Notes: generated by a model from the sequence alone, not told the origin. A stretch of 64,000 bases of DNA from Microbacterium thalassium (GCF_014208045.1 NZ_JACHML010000001.1:1922001-1986000); one strand, 5' to 3'; counted from the stretch's first letter, positions 52,312-61,733 are shown. Numbers and translations: made by a program.

Positions 52312-53289
52312 GTGCTCGCCACGTTCCTGATCGGACTCCGCGAGGGCCTCGAGGCCGCGCTGGTGGTCGGCATCCTCGTCGCGTATCTCACGCGCCTCGG
52401 CCGGCGCGACGTGCTGCCCCGCCTGTGGGCGGGCGTCGGCCTCGCCGTCGGCCTCGCGCTCGCGATCGGCGCCGTCCTGACGTTCGGCGCGTACAGCCTG
52501 ACCTTCCAGGCGCAGGAGATCCTCGGCGGCACGCTGTCGCTGGTCGCGGTCGGCATGGTCACGTGGATGATCTTCTGGATGCAGCGCACCGCGCGCACCA
52601 TGAAGAAGACGCTCGAGGGCGGCATCGACCGCGCACTCGCGCAGGGGAGCATGTGGGCGCTGGTCGTCCTCGGCTTCGTCTCCGTCGCGCGCGAGGGTGT
52701 GGAGTCCGCGCTTCTGCTGTGGTCGATGGTGGAGTCCTTCGGCGATGCGCCGGCGGCGCTGACCGGCGCCGTGCTCGGCATCGCCGTCTCGGTCGCGGCG
52801 GGCTACTTCATCGCGAAGGGCGCGCTGCGGCTGAACCTGCGCGTCTTCTTCACGTGGACCGGGGCCTTCCTCGTCATCGTCGCCGCCGGCGTCCTCGCCT
52901 ACGCGATCCACGACCTGCAGGAGGCCGCCGTCCTTCCGGGCCCCTTCACGGCCGGCGCTCCGGTCGACCCGGTCACCGGCGCCGTCGCGGTCGGCTGGGC
53001 GGGCTTCCCGTTCGGCTGGGCGTTCGACCTCAGCGGGGTCATCGCGCCCGGCAGCGCCATCGCGGTCATCCTCCAGGCGATCGTCGGCTTCATGCCCCAG
53101 ATGACCTGGCTCCAGGTCATCGCCTGGGTGCTGTACGTCGCCATCGTCGGCACCTCCTACCTGCGCGGCGTGCGCGGACCCGAGCGCGCCGCGCGCCCGG
53201 CGCCCGCTGTCGCGCCGGCATCCGTCCCCCCGTCCCCCCACATGCGAGACGCGCTCGTCTCCTCAGCTTCCACAGAAGGAGCCCGATGA
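52312..53289 (+). CDS. efeU: Ferrous iron permease EfeU
   Basis: 325-residue FTR1-family membrane permease. It has the two paired REGLE/REGVE iron-translocation motifs: LREGLEAAL (about residue 8) and AREGVESALL (about 128), plus about seven TM helices. GTG at 52312 with a GAGGAGAGAAG ribosome site. The last 4 bp (ATGA) overlap efeO. It is the first gene of the efeUOB operon. Confidence 0.94.
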   Translation: MLATFLIGLREGLEAALVVGILVAYLTRLGRRDVLPRLWAGVGLAVGLALAIGAVLTFGAYSLTFQAQEILGGTLSLVAVGMVTWMIFWMQRTARTMKKTLEGGIDRALAQGSMWALVVLGFVSVAREGVESALLLWSMVESFGDAPAALTGAVLGIAVSVAAGYFIAKGALRLNLRVFFTWTGAFLVIVAAGVLAYAIHDLQEAAVLPGPFTAGAPVDPVTGAVAVGWAGFPFGWAFDLSGVIAPGSAIAVILQAIVGFMPQMTWLQVIAWVLYVAIVGTSYLRGVRGPERAARPAPAVAPASVPPSPHMRDALVSSASTEGAR

Positions 53290-54515
53290 CCCCCCACCGG
53301 ACCCTTGGTGCCCTCTCGATCGCCGCCGTCGCCGCCCTCGCGCTGGCCGGCTGCGTCGCGAAGGCGGACCTCGCCGCCGCCGAAGGCATCGCCGTGACCT
53401 CGACCGCCGACGCGTGCGAGGTCTCCACCGCCGAGATCACGAGCGGCACGGTCGCCTTCGACGTGCAGAACGAGGGCGACCAGATCACCGAGTTCTACGT
53501 GCTGGCCTCGGACGGCCTGCGGATCGTCGGCGAGGTCGAGAACATCGCCCCCGGGACGTCGCGCACGCTCAGCATGGTCGCGCAGCCGGGGGAGTACATC
53601 ACGCTGTGCAAGCCCGGCATGATCGGCGAGGGTGTCGGCCGCGCCGCGTTCACGGTTTCGGGCGAGGCCGTCGCCGTCGACGAGACGGACTCCGAGCGCA
53701 AGGACGAGGCCGTCGCGCTATACGCGGCGTTCGTCAAGGACCAGGTCAGCCGCCTCGTGCCGGCCGTCGAGGAGTTCGCTGCGGCGTACGCCTCGGGCGA
53801 CGACGAGACCGCCCGCGAGCAGTTCCCGCAGGTGCGCGCGTACTACGAGCGCATCGAGCCGGTCGCCGAGGCGCTGGGCGACCTCGACCCGCGCATCGAC
53901 TACCGCGAAGTCGACGCCGTCGCCGAGGGCCTGGACTGGACCGGCTTCCACCGCATCGAGAAGGACCTGTGGGTCCCCGCCGAGGACGCCCTCAACTCCG
54001 ACGGCGAAACGCCGGCGTGGCAGGACTGGTCCCCGTCGACCGACGAGGAGCGCGCCCTCTACGCGGACCTGCTCGTCGCCGACATCGCGGAGCTCTACGC
54101 CTACGTCCACTCGGACGACTTCCTCGACGCCCTCGCGTCGCAGGGCGTCGCGGGTCTCTCCAACGGCGCGATCGCGCTGCTCGACGAGGTCGCGACCGGC
54201 AAGATCACCGGCGAAGAGGACTGGTGGTCGGGAACCGACCTGTGGGACTTCGCCGCCAACGTCGAGGGCTCGAAGATGGCGTTCTCGCTCGTGCGCGACA
54301 TCGCGGCCGACTCCGGGGACGCCGGCGCCGCGCTCGTCGACGACATCGACGGCGGCTACGCCGCGCTCGAGGAGGCCCTGGCCGCCCACGGATCGCTCGA
54401 GACGGGCTTCGTGTCGTTCCCGACGCTCACCGACGCCGAGAAGCGCGAGCTGTCGGACCTCATCAACGTGCTGGCCGAGCCGCTCTCGCAGCTGACGGCC
54501 ACGATTCTGGAGTGA
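53286..54515 (+). CDS. efeO: Iron uptake system protein EfeO
   Basis: 409-residue extracytoplasmic lipoprotein. The lipobox is ALAGC at Cys 22. An N-terminal cupredoxin-like domain (about 35-125, with GEYITLCKPGMIGEG) is followed by an imelysin/M75 domain (about 140-400) with HRIEKDLW (HxxE). It delivers iron to EfeU after oxidation. Coupled to efeU by the ATGA overlap, and one base separates its stop from the efeB GTG. Confidence 0.94.
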   Translation: MTPHRTLGALSIAAVAALALAGCVAKADLAAAEGIAVTSTADACEVSTAEITSGTVAFDVQNEGDQITEFYVLASDGLRIVGEVENIAPGTSRTLSMVAQPGEYITLCKPGMIGEGVGRAAFTVSGEAVAVDETDSERKDEAVALYAAFVKDQVSRLVPAVEEFAAAYASGDDETAREQFPQVRAYYERIEPVAEALGDLDPRIDYREVDAVAEGLDWTGFHRIEKDLWVPAEDALNSDGETPAWQDWSPSTDEERALYADLLVADIAELYAYVHSDDFLDALASQGVAGLSNGAIALLDEVATGKITGEEDWWSGTDLWDFAANVEGSKMAFSLVRDIAADSGDAGAALVDDIDGGYAALEEALAAHGSLETGFVSFPTLTDAEKRELSDLINVLAEPLSQLTATILE

Positions 54516-54516
54516 C

Positions 54517-55785
54517 GTGACCGTCGACCAGTCGCCGACCCCGCACGAAGGACTCTCCCGTCGCGGGCTGATCGGCCTCGCGCTGGGAGCCGGAGCCGCA
54601 GGCATCGCCGTCGGCGCCGGCGCCGGCGTCGCGGCGGCCGCCGCCGTGCGCGCGGGGCAGGACGGCGGCGCGGCATCCGCCTACGACTTCCATGGGAGCC
54701 ACCAGGCCGGGATCACCACGCCGGTGCAGGATCACCTGCACTTCGCGTCGTTCGACATGATGGCCGGCGCGGACCGCGACGACCTGATCACGCTGCTGCA
54801 GGACTGGTCCTACGCCGCCGCGCGCATCACGCAGGGTCTCGACGTCAGCGCCACCGGCGCGGTCGGCGGGTCGCCGCAGGCGCCGCCGGATGACACCGGC
54901 GAGGCGCTCGGCCTCGCCGCCAGCGGCCTGACGATCACGTTCGGCTTCGGACCGGCGCTGTTCGAGAAGGACGGCGTCGACCGCTTCGGCATCGCCGCGC
55001 GGCGCCCGGCCGAGCTCGAGCGGCTGCCCGCGTTCCTCGGCGACGATCTGGATCCCGGCGCCTCCGACGGAGACCTGTGCATCCAGGCGTGCGCCGACGA
55101 CCCCCAGGTCGCCGTGCACGCCGTGCGCAACCTCACCCGCATCGCGTTCGGGCGGGCACGTCTGCGGTGGTCGCAGCTGGGCTTCGGGCGGACGTCCCGC
55201 ACGACGCAGGTGCAGCAGACGCCGCGCAACCTCTTCGGGTTCAAGGACGGCACCGCCAACATCCTCGCGGACGACACCGAGGCGCTCGACGAGCACGTGT
55301 GGGTCGGCGCGCAGGACGAGCCGGCGTGGATGGCGGGCGGGTCGTATCTCGTCGCGCGAAAGATCGCGATGCTGATCGAGACGTGGGATCGCGTCCAGCT
55401 GGCCGAGCAGGAGACGATCGTCGGGCGCACGAAGGGCACCGGCGCTCCGCTATCGGGCGGGGACGAGTTCACCGAGCCCGACTTCAGCGGCGACGCGATG
55501 CCCGAGACCAGCCACGTGCGCCTCGCGCACCCGGACTTCAACGGCGGCAACCGGATCCTCCGGCGCGGGTACAACTACGTCGACGGCAACAACACGCTCG
55601 GGCGCCTCGATGCTGGCCTGTTCTTCCTGTCGTTCCAGCGCAGCCCGAGCCAGTTCGTCCAGCTGCAGCGCGCGCTGTCGACCGACGTGATGAACGAGTA
55701 TCTGCGCCATGTCGGGTCGGGCCTGTGGGCGGTTCCGCCGGGCGTGACGGCCGGCTCGTACATCGGCGAGGGTCTGTTCGCCTAG
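54517..55785 (+). CDS. efeB: EfeB, Tat-exported DyP-type heme peroxidase
   Basis: 422-residue dye-decolorising peroxidase. The twin-arginine signal SRRGLIGLALGAGA (about residue 15) and the DyP signature FGFKDGTANI (catalytic Asp) are present, and a proximal heme His is likely in HVRLAHPDF. It completes the efeUOB ferrous-iron system at the cell surface. GTG at 54517. Confidence 0.94.
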   Translation: MTVDQSPTPHEGLSRRGLIGLALGAGAAGIAVGAGAGVAAAAAVRAGQDGGAASAYDFHGSHQAGITTPVQDHLHFASFDMMAGADRDDLITLLQDWSYAAARITQGLDVSATGAVGGSPQAPPDDTGEALGLAASGLTITFGFGPALFEKDGVDRFGIAARRPAELERLPAFLGDDLDPGASDGDLCIQACADDPQVAVHAVRNLTRIAFGRARLRWSQLGFGRTSRTTQVQQTPRNLFGFKDGTANILADDTEALDEHVWVGAQDEPAWMAGGSYLVARKIAMLIETWDRVQLAEQETIVGRTKGTGAPLSGGDEFTEPDFSGDAMPETSHVRLAHPDFNGGNRILRRGYNYVDGNNTLGRLDAGLFFLSFQRSPSQFVQLQRALSTDVMNEYLRHVGSGLWAVPPGVTAGSYIGEGLFA

Positions 55786-55902
55786 CCCGCAGCCGTTGCG
55801 CTCGATCGGTGCGGCCGGCTCTCCGAGCGCGGTTCGAGCCGTTCCCGCCGTGCGCCCGTCGGCGCGTCGGGAATAGTCTCAGGTTCACCGCGTTGGACGA
55901 GG

Positions 55903-55908
55903 TATATT
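55903..55908 (+). promoter_or_regulatory. LLM oxidoreductase -10 box
   Basis: TATATT, unusually AT-rich for this genome, 7 nt before the ATG at 55916. Confidence 0.6.
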
Positions 55909-55915
55909 CATTTGC

Positions 55916-57193
55916 ATGGATCTGCCCGTCGGGTGGATCGGAGAGCGGAGATCGATCGTGAACGACAGCACCAGCTGGCCGGGGATGCAGTTCGGCATCT
56001 TCACGGTCAGCGACATCACGCAGGACCCGACGAACGGGACCACGCCCAGCGAAGCCGAGCGCATCCGGGCGACCCTCGCCATCGCCAAGCACGCCGAAGA
56101 GGTCGGCCTCGACGTCTTCGCCCTCGGGGAGCACCACAACCCGCCGTTCTGGTCGTCATCGCCCACGACCACCCTCGCCTACATCGCCGCCCAGACCGAG
56201 CGCCTCGTGCTCTCGACGGCGACGACGCTGATCACGACGAACGACCCGGTGAAGATCGCCGAGGACTACGCCATGCTGCAGCACGTGTCCGGCGGCCGCG
56301 CCGACCTCATGATCGGCCGCGGCAACACCGGGCCGGTCTACCCGTGGTTCGGCAAGGACATCCGCCAGGGGCTGCCGATCGCCATCGAGAGCTACAACCT
56401 GCTCCACCGCCTGTGGCACGAGGACGTCGTGGACTGGGAGGGGAAGTTCCGCACACCGCTGCAGGGCTTCACCTCGACGCCGCGGCCCCTCGACGGTGTG
56501 GCGCCGTTCGTGTGGCACGGCTCGATCCGCACCCCCGAGATCGCCGAGCAGGCCGCGTACTACGGCGACGGCTTCTTCGCGAACAACATCTTCTGGCCCA
56601 AGGAGCACTACCAGCGCCTCATCACGCTGTACCGCCAGCGCTACGCGCACTACGGCCACGGCACGCCCGAGCAGGCGATCGTGGGCCTCGGCGGCCAGGT
56701 GTTCATGCGGGCCAACTCGCAGGACGCCGTGCGCGAGTTCCGTCCCTACTTCGACAACGCCCCCGTCTACGGCCACGGCCCGAGCCTCGAGGACTTCAGT
56801 GACATGACGCCGCTGACGGTCGGCTCGCCCCAGCAGGTCATCGACCGGTACGCGGCCATGCGCGACCACTTCGGCGACTACCAGCGCCAGCTGTTCCTCA
56901 TCGACCACGCGGGGCTGCCCCTGAAGACCGTGCTCGAGCAGCTCGACATCCTGGGCGGCGAGGTCGTCCCGGTGCTGCGCAAGGAGCTCGCGAAGAACCG
57001 CCCCGCCGAGGTCCCCGACGCCCCGACGCACGCGAACCGCGTCGCGGCCGCGTACGGCGACGGGCCCGCGCGCCAGGCCGTGCCCGGCGCGAACCGCGGC
57101 GACAACCTGACGGCCGGGTCGCCGTACCAGGACTCCCGTCCGGCCGCCGGGTCCGCCTTCGGCTCGGCCGCCACCAAGGCGGGTGCGCGATGA
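55916..57193 (+). CDS. LLM class flavin-dependent oxidoreductase
   Basis: 425-residue bacterial-luciferase-like monooxygenase (TIM barrel, about 20-340). The flavin-binding blocks include FALGEHHNPPFW, LSTATTLITTNDPVKIAEDYAMLQHVSGGRADLMIGRG split over its conserved parts, and DGFFANNIFWPKEHY. A low-complexity C-terminal tail follows (about 365-425). The overlapping downstream FMN reductase should supply reduced FMN. ATG at 55916 is leaderless (TATATT 7 nt upstream). Substrate unknown. Confidence 0.9.
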   Translation: MDLPVGWIGERRSIVNDSTSWPGMQFGIFTVSDITQDPTNGTTPSEAERIRATLAIAKHAEEVGLDVFALGEHHNPPFWSSSPTTTLAYIAAQTERLVLSTATTLITTNDPVKIAEDYAMLQHVSGGRADLMIGRGNTGPVYPWFGKDIRQGLPIAIESYNLLHRLWHEDVVDWEGKFRTPLQGFTSTPRPLDGVAPFVWHGSIRTPEIAEQAAYYGDGFFANNIFWPKEHYQRLITLYRQRYAHYGHGTPEQAIVGLGGQVFMRANSQDAVREFRPYFDNAPVYGHGPSLEDFSDMTPLTVGSPQQVIDRYAAMRDHFGDYQRQLFLIDHAGLPLKTVLEQLDILGGEVVPVLRKELAKNRPAEVPDAPTHANRVAAAYGDGPARQAVPGANRGDNLTAGSPYQDSRPAAGSAFGSAATKAGAR

Positions 57194-57837
57194 CCGCCGC
57201 CCGCCGCATCGCCGTCGTCTCGGCCGGCCTGTCGAACCCCTCGTCGACCCGGATGCTCGCCGACCGCCTGGCGGCCGCCACCGCCGCCGAGCTGACCGAG
57301 CGGGGCATCGACGTCGAGGTCGACGTGTTCGAGCTGAGGGACCACGCGCACGACATCACCAACAATCTGCTGACGGGCTTCGCGCCGCCGGCGCTGGAGT
57401 CGGTCATCAACGCGGTCGTGTCCGCCGATGCGATCATCGCGGTGACGCCCATCTTCTCGACCAGCTACTCGGGTCTGTTCAAGGCCTTCATCGACGTGAT
57501 CGATCCCGACGCCCTCACCGGCAAGCCCGTGCTCATCGGCGCCAACGCGGGCAGTGCCCGCCACTCGCTCGCGATCGACTACGCCATCCGGCCGCTGTTC
57601 ACCTACCTCCACGCCGAACCGGTGTCGACCGGGGTGTTCGCCGCCTCCAGCGACTGGGGCGGGGCGGCCGACGAGGTCGCACCGCTCAGCGCGCGCATCG
57701 AGCGCGGTGCGCGGGAGCTGGCCGAAGCGATCGCGCGACACGACGCCGCCGCGGTGACCGATCCGTTCGCGCCCGAGAGCTACCTCGGCGAGGGCCGCTC
57801 CTTCGGTCACCTCCTGGGCGGTCTCGCGGGGGAGTAG
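57190..57837 (+). CDS. NAD(P)H-dependent FMN reductase
   Basis: 215-residue flavodoxin-fold reductase of the CE1759 type, with VSAGLSNPSSTRMLADRL at the N-terminal phosphate loop and VTPIFSTSYSGLFKAFIDV for the flavin. ATG at 57190 overlaps the LLM stop (ATGA), supporting a two-component monooxygenase. It is followed after 7 bp by the fructosamine kinase gene. Confidence 0.9.
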   Translation: MTAARRIAVVSAGLSNPSSTRMLADRLAAATAAELTERGIDVEVDVFELRDHAHDITNNLLTGFAPPALESVINAVVSADAIIAVTPIFSTSYSGLFKAFIDVIDPDALTGKPVLIGANAGSARHSLAIDYAIRPLFTYLHAEPVSTGVFAASSDWGGAADEVAPLSARIERGARELAEAIARHDAAAVTDPFAPESYLGEGRSFGHLLGGLAGE

Positions 57838-57844
57838 GCCGCGC

Positions 57845-58615
57845 GTGACCGCCGTCGTCAAGACGAACCCCGCAGCCCCCGCCGGCTTCTTCGAGGCCGA
57901 AGCGGCGGGCCTGCGGTGGCTCGCGGATGCCGAGGCGCGCGGCGGAGCGCGGGTGGCGCGTGTCGACGAGGTGGGACCGGGTCGGATCGCGATCCGCCGC
58001 GTCGCCCCCGCCCGGCCGGATGCCGCCGCCGCGCGCGCGTTCGGCGCGGCGCTGGCGAGGACCCACGACGCCGGCGCGGCGGCCTTCGGTGCGGCCGCCG
58101 ACGGGTGGACGGGTCCGAACTTCATCGGCCGGCTCGCTCAGGCGTGCGTGCCGACCGACGCGTGGGGCGTGTTCTACGCGCGCGACCGCGTGGCGGCGTT
58201 CCTTCCCGGGGCGCGCGACGCCGGGAACCTGGGCGCGGCAGACACGCGGGTCGTCGAGCGCGCGTGCGAGCTGGTCGGATCCGGCGTCTTCGACGACACC
58301 GACCCGCCGGCGCGCCTGCACGGCGACCTGTGGAGCGGGAACGTGCTGTGGTCGCCCGGCGGCGTCGTGATGATCGATCCGGCGGCCCACGGCGGCCACG
58401 GCGAGACCGACCTGGCGATGCTCGCGCTGTTCGGGTGCCCCTTCCTGGACGAGATCGTCGCCGGCTACCAGGACGTCCATCCGCTCCCGGCGGGCCGCGA
58501 CGACCGGGTTCCCGTGCACCAGCTGCATCCGCTCGCCGTGCATGCGGTCGGGCACGGCCGGGCGTACGGCGCCGCTCTGGCGGATGCCGCGCTGCGCACG
58601 CTCGCCCTCGCCTGA
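57845..58615 (+). CDS. Fructosamine kinase family protein
   Basis: 256-residue kinase that deglycates ketosamines or acts on small sugar amines. The aminoglycoside-phosphotransferase-like active site is LHGDLWSGNVLW and the metal-binding block is IDPAAHGGHGETDLAM. GTG at 57845 lies 7 bp after the FMN reductase stop, so it is cotranscribed with it. Confidence 0.9.
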   Translation: MTAVVKTNPAAPAGFFEAEAAGLRWLADAEARGGARVARVDEVGPGRIAIRRVAPARPDAAAARAFGAALARTHDAGAAAFGAAADGWTGPNFIGRLAQACVPTDAWGVFYARDRVAAFLPGARDAGNLGAADTRVVERACELVGSGVFDDTDPPARLHGDLWSGNVLWSPGGVVMIDPAAHGGHGETDLAMLALFGCPFLDEIVAGYQDVHPLPAGRDDRVPVHQLHPLAVHAVGHGRAYGAALADAALRTLALA

Positions 58616-58648
58616 CGGCCTCCGCCTCGACGCCCGACGGCGCGGCGG

Positions 58649-59242
58649 CTACGCGCGCGGGCGGGTCGCGCGGGACAGCACGGTGTCCAGCACCAGTCCG
58701 AGCGCGACCGCGACGACGATCGACACCAGGACGGCCACCAGCGGTCCCCCCGGGACGATGCGGGCCACGAGTGCTCCGACCAGGGCCTGGTAGACCGCCC
58801 ACGCGCACGCGGCGAGTCCGGCGACGGCGAGGTGCCGCGGCGCCGGCAGACGCGTCGCCCCGGCGGTGATGTTCACCGCGAGGCGGGCGAACGGGATGAA
58901 GCGGGCCGTGAACAGCACCGCGCCGAGCCGCTGATCCATGCGGGTGCGCGCCCACGCGAACGCGCGCTGCACGCGTCGTGTGCGCATCCAGCGCCAGCGG
59001 TGCAGCCCGACGGTGCGTCCGATCAGATAGCAGGCGGCATCGCCGGTGAACGCCGCAGCGGCGGCGACGGCGATCACCGCCGCCAGCGGCGGGTGCCCGA
59101 TCGTGACGGCCAGGGCGCCGAAGGCGGTCACGGCCGCCTCTCCCGGCACGACGACGAGGAACGCGTCGCCGAGCACCAGGACATAGAGCAGCGGAAGCGC
59201 CCACGGCCCGTTCGCGAGCTGTGCCAGGGCCTCGTCGATCAC
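58649..59242 (-). CDS. DedA family membrane protein
   Basis: About 197-residue polytopic protein with the DedA/SNARE-associated fold: GDAFLVVVPGEAAVTAFG and ARFIPFARLAVNITAG (the characteristic arginine-containing motif). DedA proteins are implicated in lipid flipping and membrane homeostasis. The GTG at 59242 (VIDEALAQLANG) is preferred because TACAAG lies 6 nt upstream, a weak -10; a longer version beginning upstream is possible. It is divergent from the glycosyltransferase gene. Confidence 0.85.
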   Translation of the reverse strand: MIDEALAQLANGPWALPLLYVLVLGDAFLVVVPGEAAVTAFGALAVTIGHPPLAAVIAVAAAAAFTGDAACYLIGRTVGLHRWRWMRTRRVQRAFAWARTRMDQRLGAVLFTARFIPFARLAVNITAGATRLPAPRHLAVAGLAACAWAVYQALVGALVARIVPGGPLVAVLVSIVVAVALGLVLDTVLSRATRPRA

Positions 59243-59381
59243 GCGATTCTTGTACCAGGCGTGGATGAACGGCGACGGAACGGCACCCGACCGGTGACCG
59301 TTCCGGGTGCATCCGGTGAACACTCGGCGACGGCGCGGCGATCGGTCATCCGGCGTGTCGGGGAGCCGTCAACCTGGTGTC

Positions 59382-61346
59382 GTGAGAGTCGCGGTGCTTG
59401 CTGAATCCTTCCTCCCGCACATGAACGGCGTGACCGGGTCGGTGCTCCACGTCCTGCGTCACCTGGCCGATGCCGGCCACGAGACGCTCGTCATCGCCCC
59501 CAAGGCCGGCGACATCGAGGCCGACCTGCACGGCGCCCAGACGGCGCTGCTGCGCTCGGTCCCGCTGCCGAGCTATCCCGAGGTGCGGGTCGTGTTCGCC
59601 CGCGCCGCCCACCTCACCGAGATCCTGCGCTCGTTCGCGCCCGACGTCGTGCACCTGGCCTCGCCGTTCGTGCTCGGGTGGCAGGGTCTCGCGGCCGCCG
59701 ACGCGCTGCGGATCCCCACCGTCGCGGTCTACCAGACGGATGTGATCGCGTACGCCGAGAAGTACGGGATGCCGCGCGCCACGGCGCTGGTGTCCTCGCA
59801 CATCGCGCGCCTGCACCGGCGCGCGACCGTCACGCTCGCTCCCAGCGCCGCCTCCATGCGGCAGCTTTCGGACCTCGGCGTGGACCGTCTGCGGCTGTGG
59901 GGGCGCGGCGTGGACGCCGAGCGCTTCTCGCCGCTGCGCCGCAGCGAGACCTGGCGCGAGCAGATCGCGGACGGGCGCACGGTCATCGGCTACGTCGGCC
60001 GTCTCGCGCCCGAGAAGCAGGTCGCCGACCTCGCAGCGCTCGCCGGCATCCCCGGCACCCGGCTCGTCATCGTCGGCGACGGGCCGTCCCGGGCCGGGCT
60101 CGAGGCGTCGATCCCCGATGCGGCCTTCCTCGGTCATCTCACCGGCGCGGCGCTCGCCGAGGCGATGGCCGGGTTCGACGTGTTCGTCCACCCCGGCGAG
60201 AGTGAGACGTTCGGACAGACGATCCAGGAGGCGCTCGCCAGCGGCGTGCCGGTCGTCGCCACCGGCGTGGGCGGGCCGGTGGACCTCGTCCGGTCGAGCA
60301 TCGACGGCTGGCTCTACCGCCCCGGCGACCTCGACGACATGCGCCGCCGCGTCGAGGATCTCGTGGGCGACCCGGCCAAGCGGATCGCGTTCGGCGCCGC
60401 CGCGCGCGACGCGATGACGGACCGCTCATGGGCGCGCACCGTCGATCGCCTCACCGGGCACTACCGGCAGGCGATCCGGCTGCGCGCGATGGACGACAGC
60501 CTGCTCGTGCGGGGCACGCAGCGCCCGGACCCTGCCGAGCACGTCGAGCCGCCCCAGTCGTGGCGGCGCTTCGTCGCCCTCGGCGACTCGCTCACCGAAG
60601 GCCTGTGCGACTCGTCGCGCATGAACGCGGGCGAGTACCGCGGATGGGCCGATCGCCTCGCGCAGCTCCTCGCGCACGGGCAGAACGGGCCGTTCCGCTA
60701 CGCCAATCTCGCGGTGCGCAGCCGAAGGGTCGCCGATCTGGTCGAGCAGCAGGTTCCGGCGGCGCTCGCGCTGCGCCCCGACCTCGTGTCGATCCTCATC
60801 GGCGCGAACGACCTCGTAGGCACCGCGGTGGACCCGGCCGCACTCGCGGCACGCGTCGAGGGCGCGGTGCGGCGGCTGCGTGAGGCCGGCGCGGACGTCT
60901 TGCTTGTGACGACCTTCCTCCCGCCGCGGCGTGCGGCGAAGCTCTTCGCCCGTCGCTTCGGCGAGTACAACGTGCACCTGCGCCGGATCGCGGACCAGAC
61001 CGGAGCGCGCCTGGTCGACATCGAACCGCAGCCGGCCATGCGCGAGTCGGCGATGTGGGCCGACGATCGCGTGCACCTCCGGTCCGGAGGACACCGGTTC
61101 CTGGCCTATCGCGCCGCGGCGGCGCTGGGGGTGCCGGATGCGGTCGAGCTGGCCGACCTCGACGCGGTCCTGCACTCCGAGGAGGACGAGCCGGCCAACC
61201 CGAGCGGGTGGTTCACGCGGGACGCCCTGCCGTGGGTGTGGCGGCGGCTGCGGGGCCGCACGGCCGGCGACGGACTGTCGGCCAAGCACGACGGGTACGT
61301 CGTGATCGGGCGCGGCGAGGTTCGCACCGAGACCCGCACCGGCTGA
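59382..61346 (+). CDS. Fused glycosyltransferase (GT4) and SGNH/GDSL hydrolase
   Basis: 654-residue single reading frame. Residues 1 to about 380 form a GT4 glycosyltransferase with VAVLAESFLPHMNGVTGS, the DTDVIAYAEKYGMPRATA-like stretch (VYQTDVIAYAEKYGMPR), GRGVDAERFSPLRR, and the catalytic Glu region HPGESETFGQTIQEAL. After a short linker, residues about 395-610 form an SGNH hydrolase: block I FVALGDSLTEGL, block III IGANDLVG and block V DDRVHLRSGGH. The start GTG 59382 has CAACCT 6 nt upstream, a weak -10. The glycosyltransferase may act on a lipid or mannoside and the hydrolase might remove or transfer an acyl group (inference). Confidence 0.85.
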   Translation: MRVAVLAESFLPHMNGVTGSVLHVLRHLADAGHETLVIAPKAGDIEADLHGAQTALLRSVPLPSYPEVRVVFARAAHLTEILRSFAPDVVHLASPFVLGWQGLAAADALRIPTVAVYQTDVIAYAEKYGMPRATALVSSHIARLHRRATVTLAPSAASMRQLSDLGVDRLRLWGRGVDAERFSPLRRSETWREQIADGRTVIGYVGRLAPEKQVADLAALAGIPGTRLVIVGDGPSRAGLEASIPDAAFLGHLTGAALAEAMAGFDVFVHPGESETFGQTIQEALASGVPVVATGVGGPVDLVRSSIDGWLYRPGDLDDMRRRVEDLVGDPAKRIAFGAAARDAMTDRSWARTVDRLTGHYRQAIRLRAMDDSLLVRGTQRPDPAEHVEPPQSWRRFVALGDSLTEGLCDSSRMNAGEYRGWADRLAQLLAHGQNGPFRYANLAVRSRRVADLVEQQVPAALALRPDLVSILIGANDLVGTAVDPAALAARVEGAVRRLREAGADVLLVTTFLPPRRAAKLFARRFGEYNVHLRRIADQTGARLVDIEPQPAMRESAMWADDRVHLRSGGHRFLAYRAAAALGVPDAVELADLDAVLHSEEDEPANPSGWFTRDALPWVWRRLRGRTAGDGLSAKHDGYVVIGRGEVRTETRTG

Positions 61347-61361
61347 ACCCGGCGCGCGTCG

Positions 61362-61547
61362 TCACTCGGAGGGGTCGAGGTCGCCGGCTTCGATCGCCGA
61401 CTCGCGCTCCTCGCTCTCGAGGTCGTCCTCGTCCTCCTCGACCCGCTCGCCGGCGTCGAGGGTCGGCGGAGGAAGTTCGAGTTCGACGTCGTCGTCCAGC
61501 GGCACCTCCCGCTCGTCGTCGAGGTTGCGCTCGCGGAAGTCGCTCAT
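61362..61547 (-). CDS. Small highly acidic protein
   Basis: 61 residues, about one third Asp/Glu (LDDDVELELPPPT, ERVEEDEDDLESEERES). No TM segment, no recognised family. ATG at 61547 lies 3 bp downstream of the DUF5302 stop, so the two are cotranscribed. Confidence 0.6.
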   Translation of the reverse strand: MSDFRERNLDDEREVPLDDDVELELPPPTLDAGERVEEDEDDLESEERESAIEAGDLDPSE

Positions 61548-61550
61548 CGC

Positions 61551-61733
61551 TCAGCCGCTCTTCCGCCGGAACTCGCGTTTGGTCATCGCCGCGTGCGTGT
61601 GGTGGATGGCGGAATCGCCGTCGAGGTGGGCCTCGCCCTCGCGATGGTGGGCGTTCTTCGCCTCGAGTGCTTCCTTGAACTTGCGCTTGACGTCCTCGGA
61701 TGCCGCGCCCGGGGCCTTTCCGTCGGTGCTCAT
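61551..61733 (-). CDS. DUF5302 small protein
   Basis: 60-residue basic, helical protein of the DUF5302 type (SEDVKRKFKEALEAKNAHHREGEAHLDG with HHTHAAMTKREFRRKSG). Found in actinobacteria; function unknown. ATG at 61733 is leaderless, with TATCGT (61745-61740) 6 nt upstream. Pairs with the acidic protein downstream. Confidence 0.75.
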   Translation of the reverse strand: MSTDGKAPGAASEDVKRKFKEALEAKNAHHREGEAHLDGDSAIHHTHAAMTKREFRRKSG

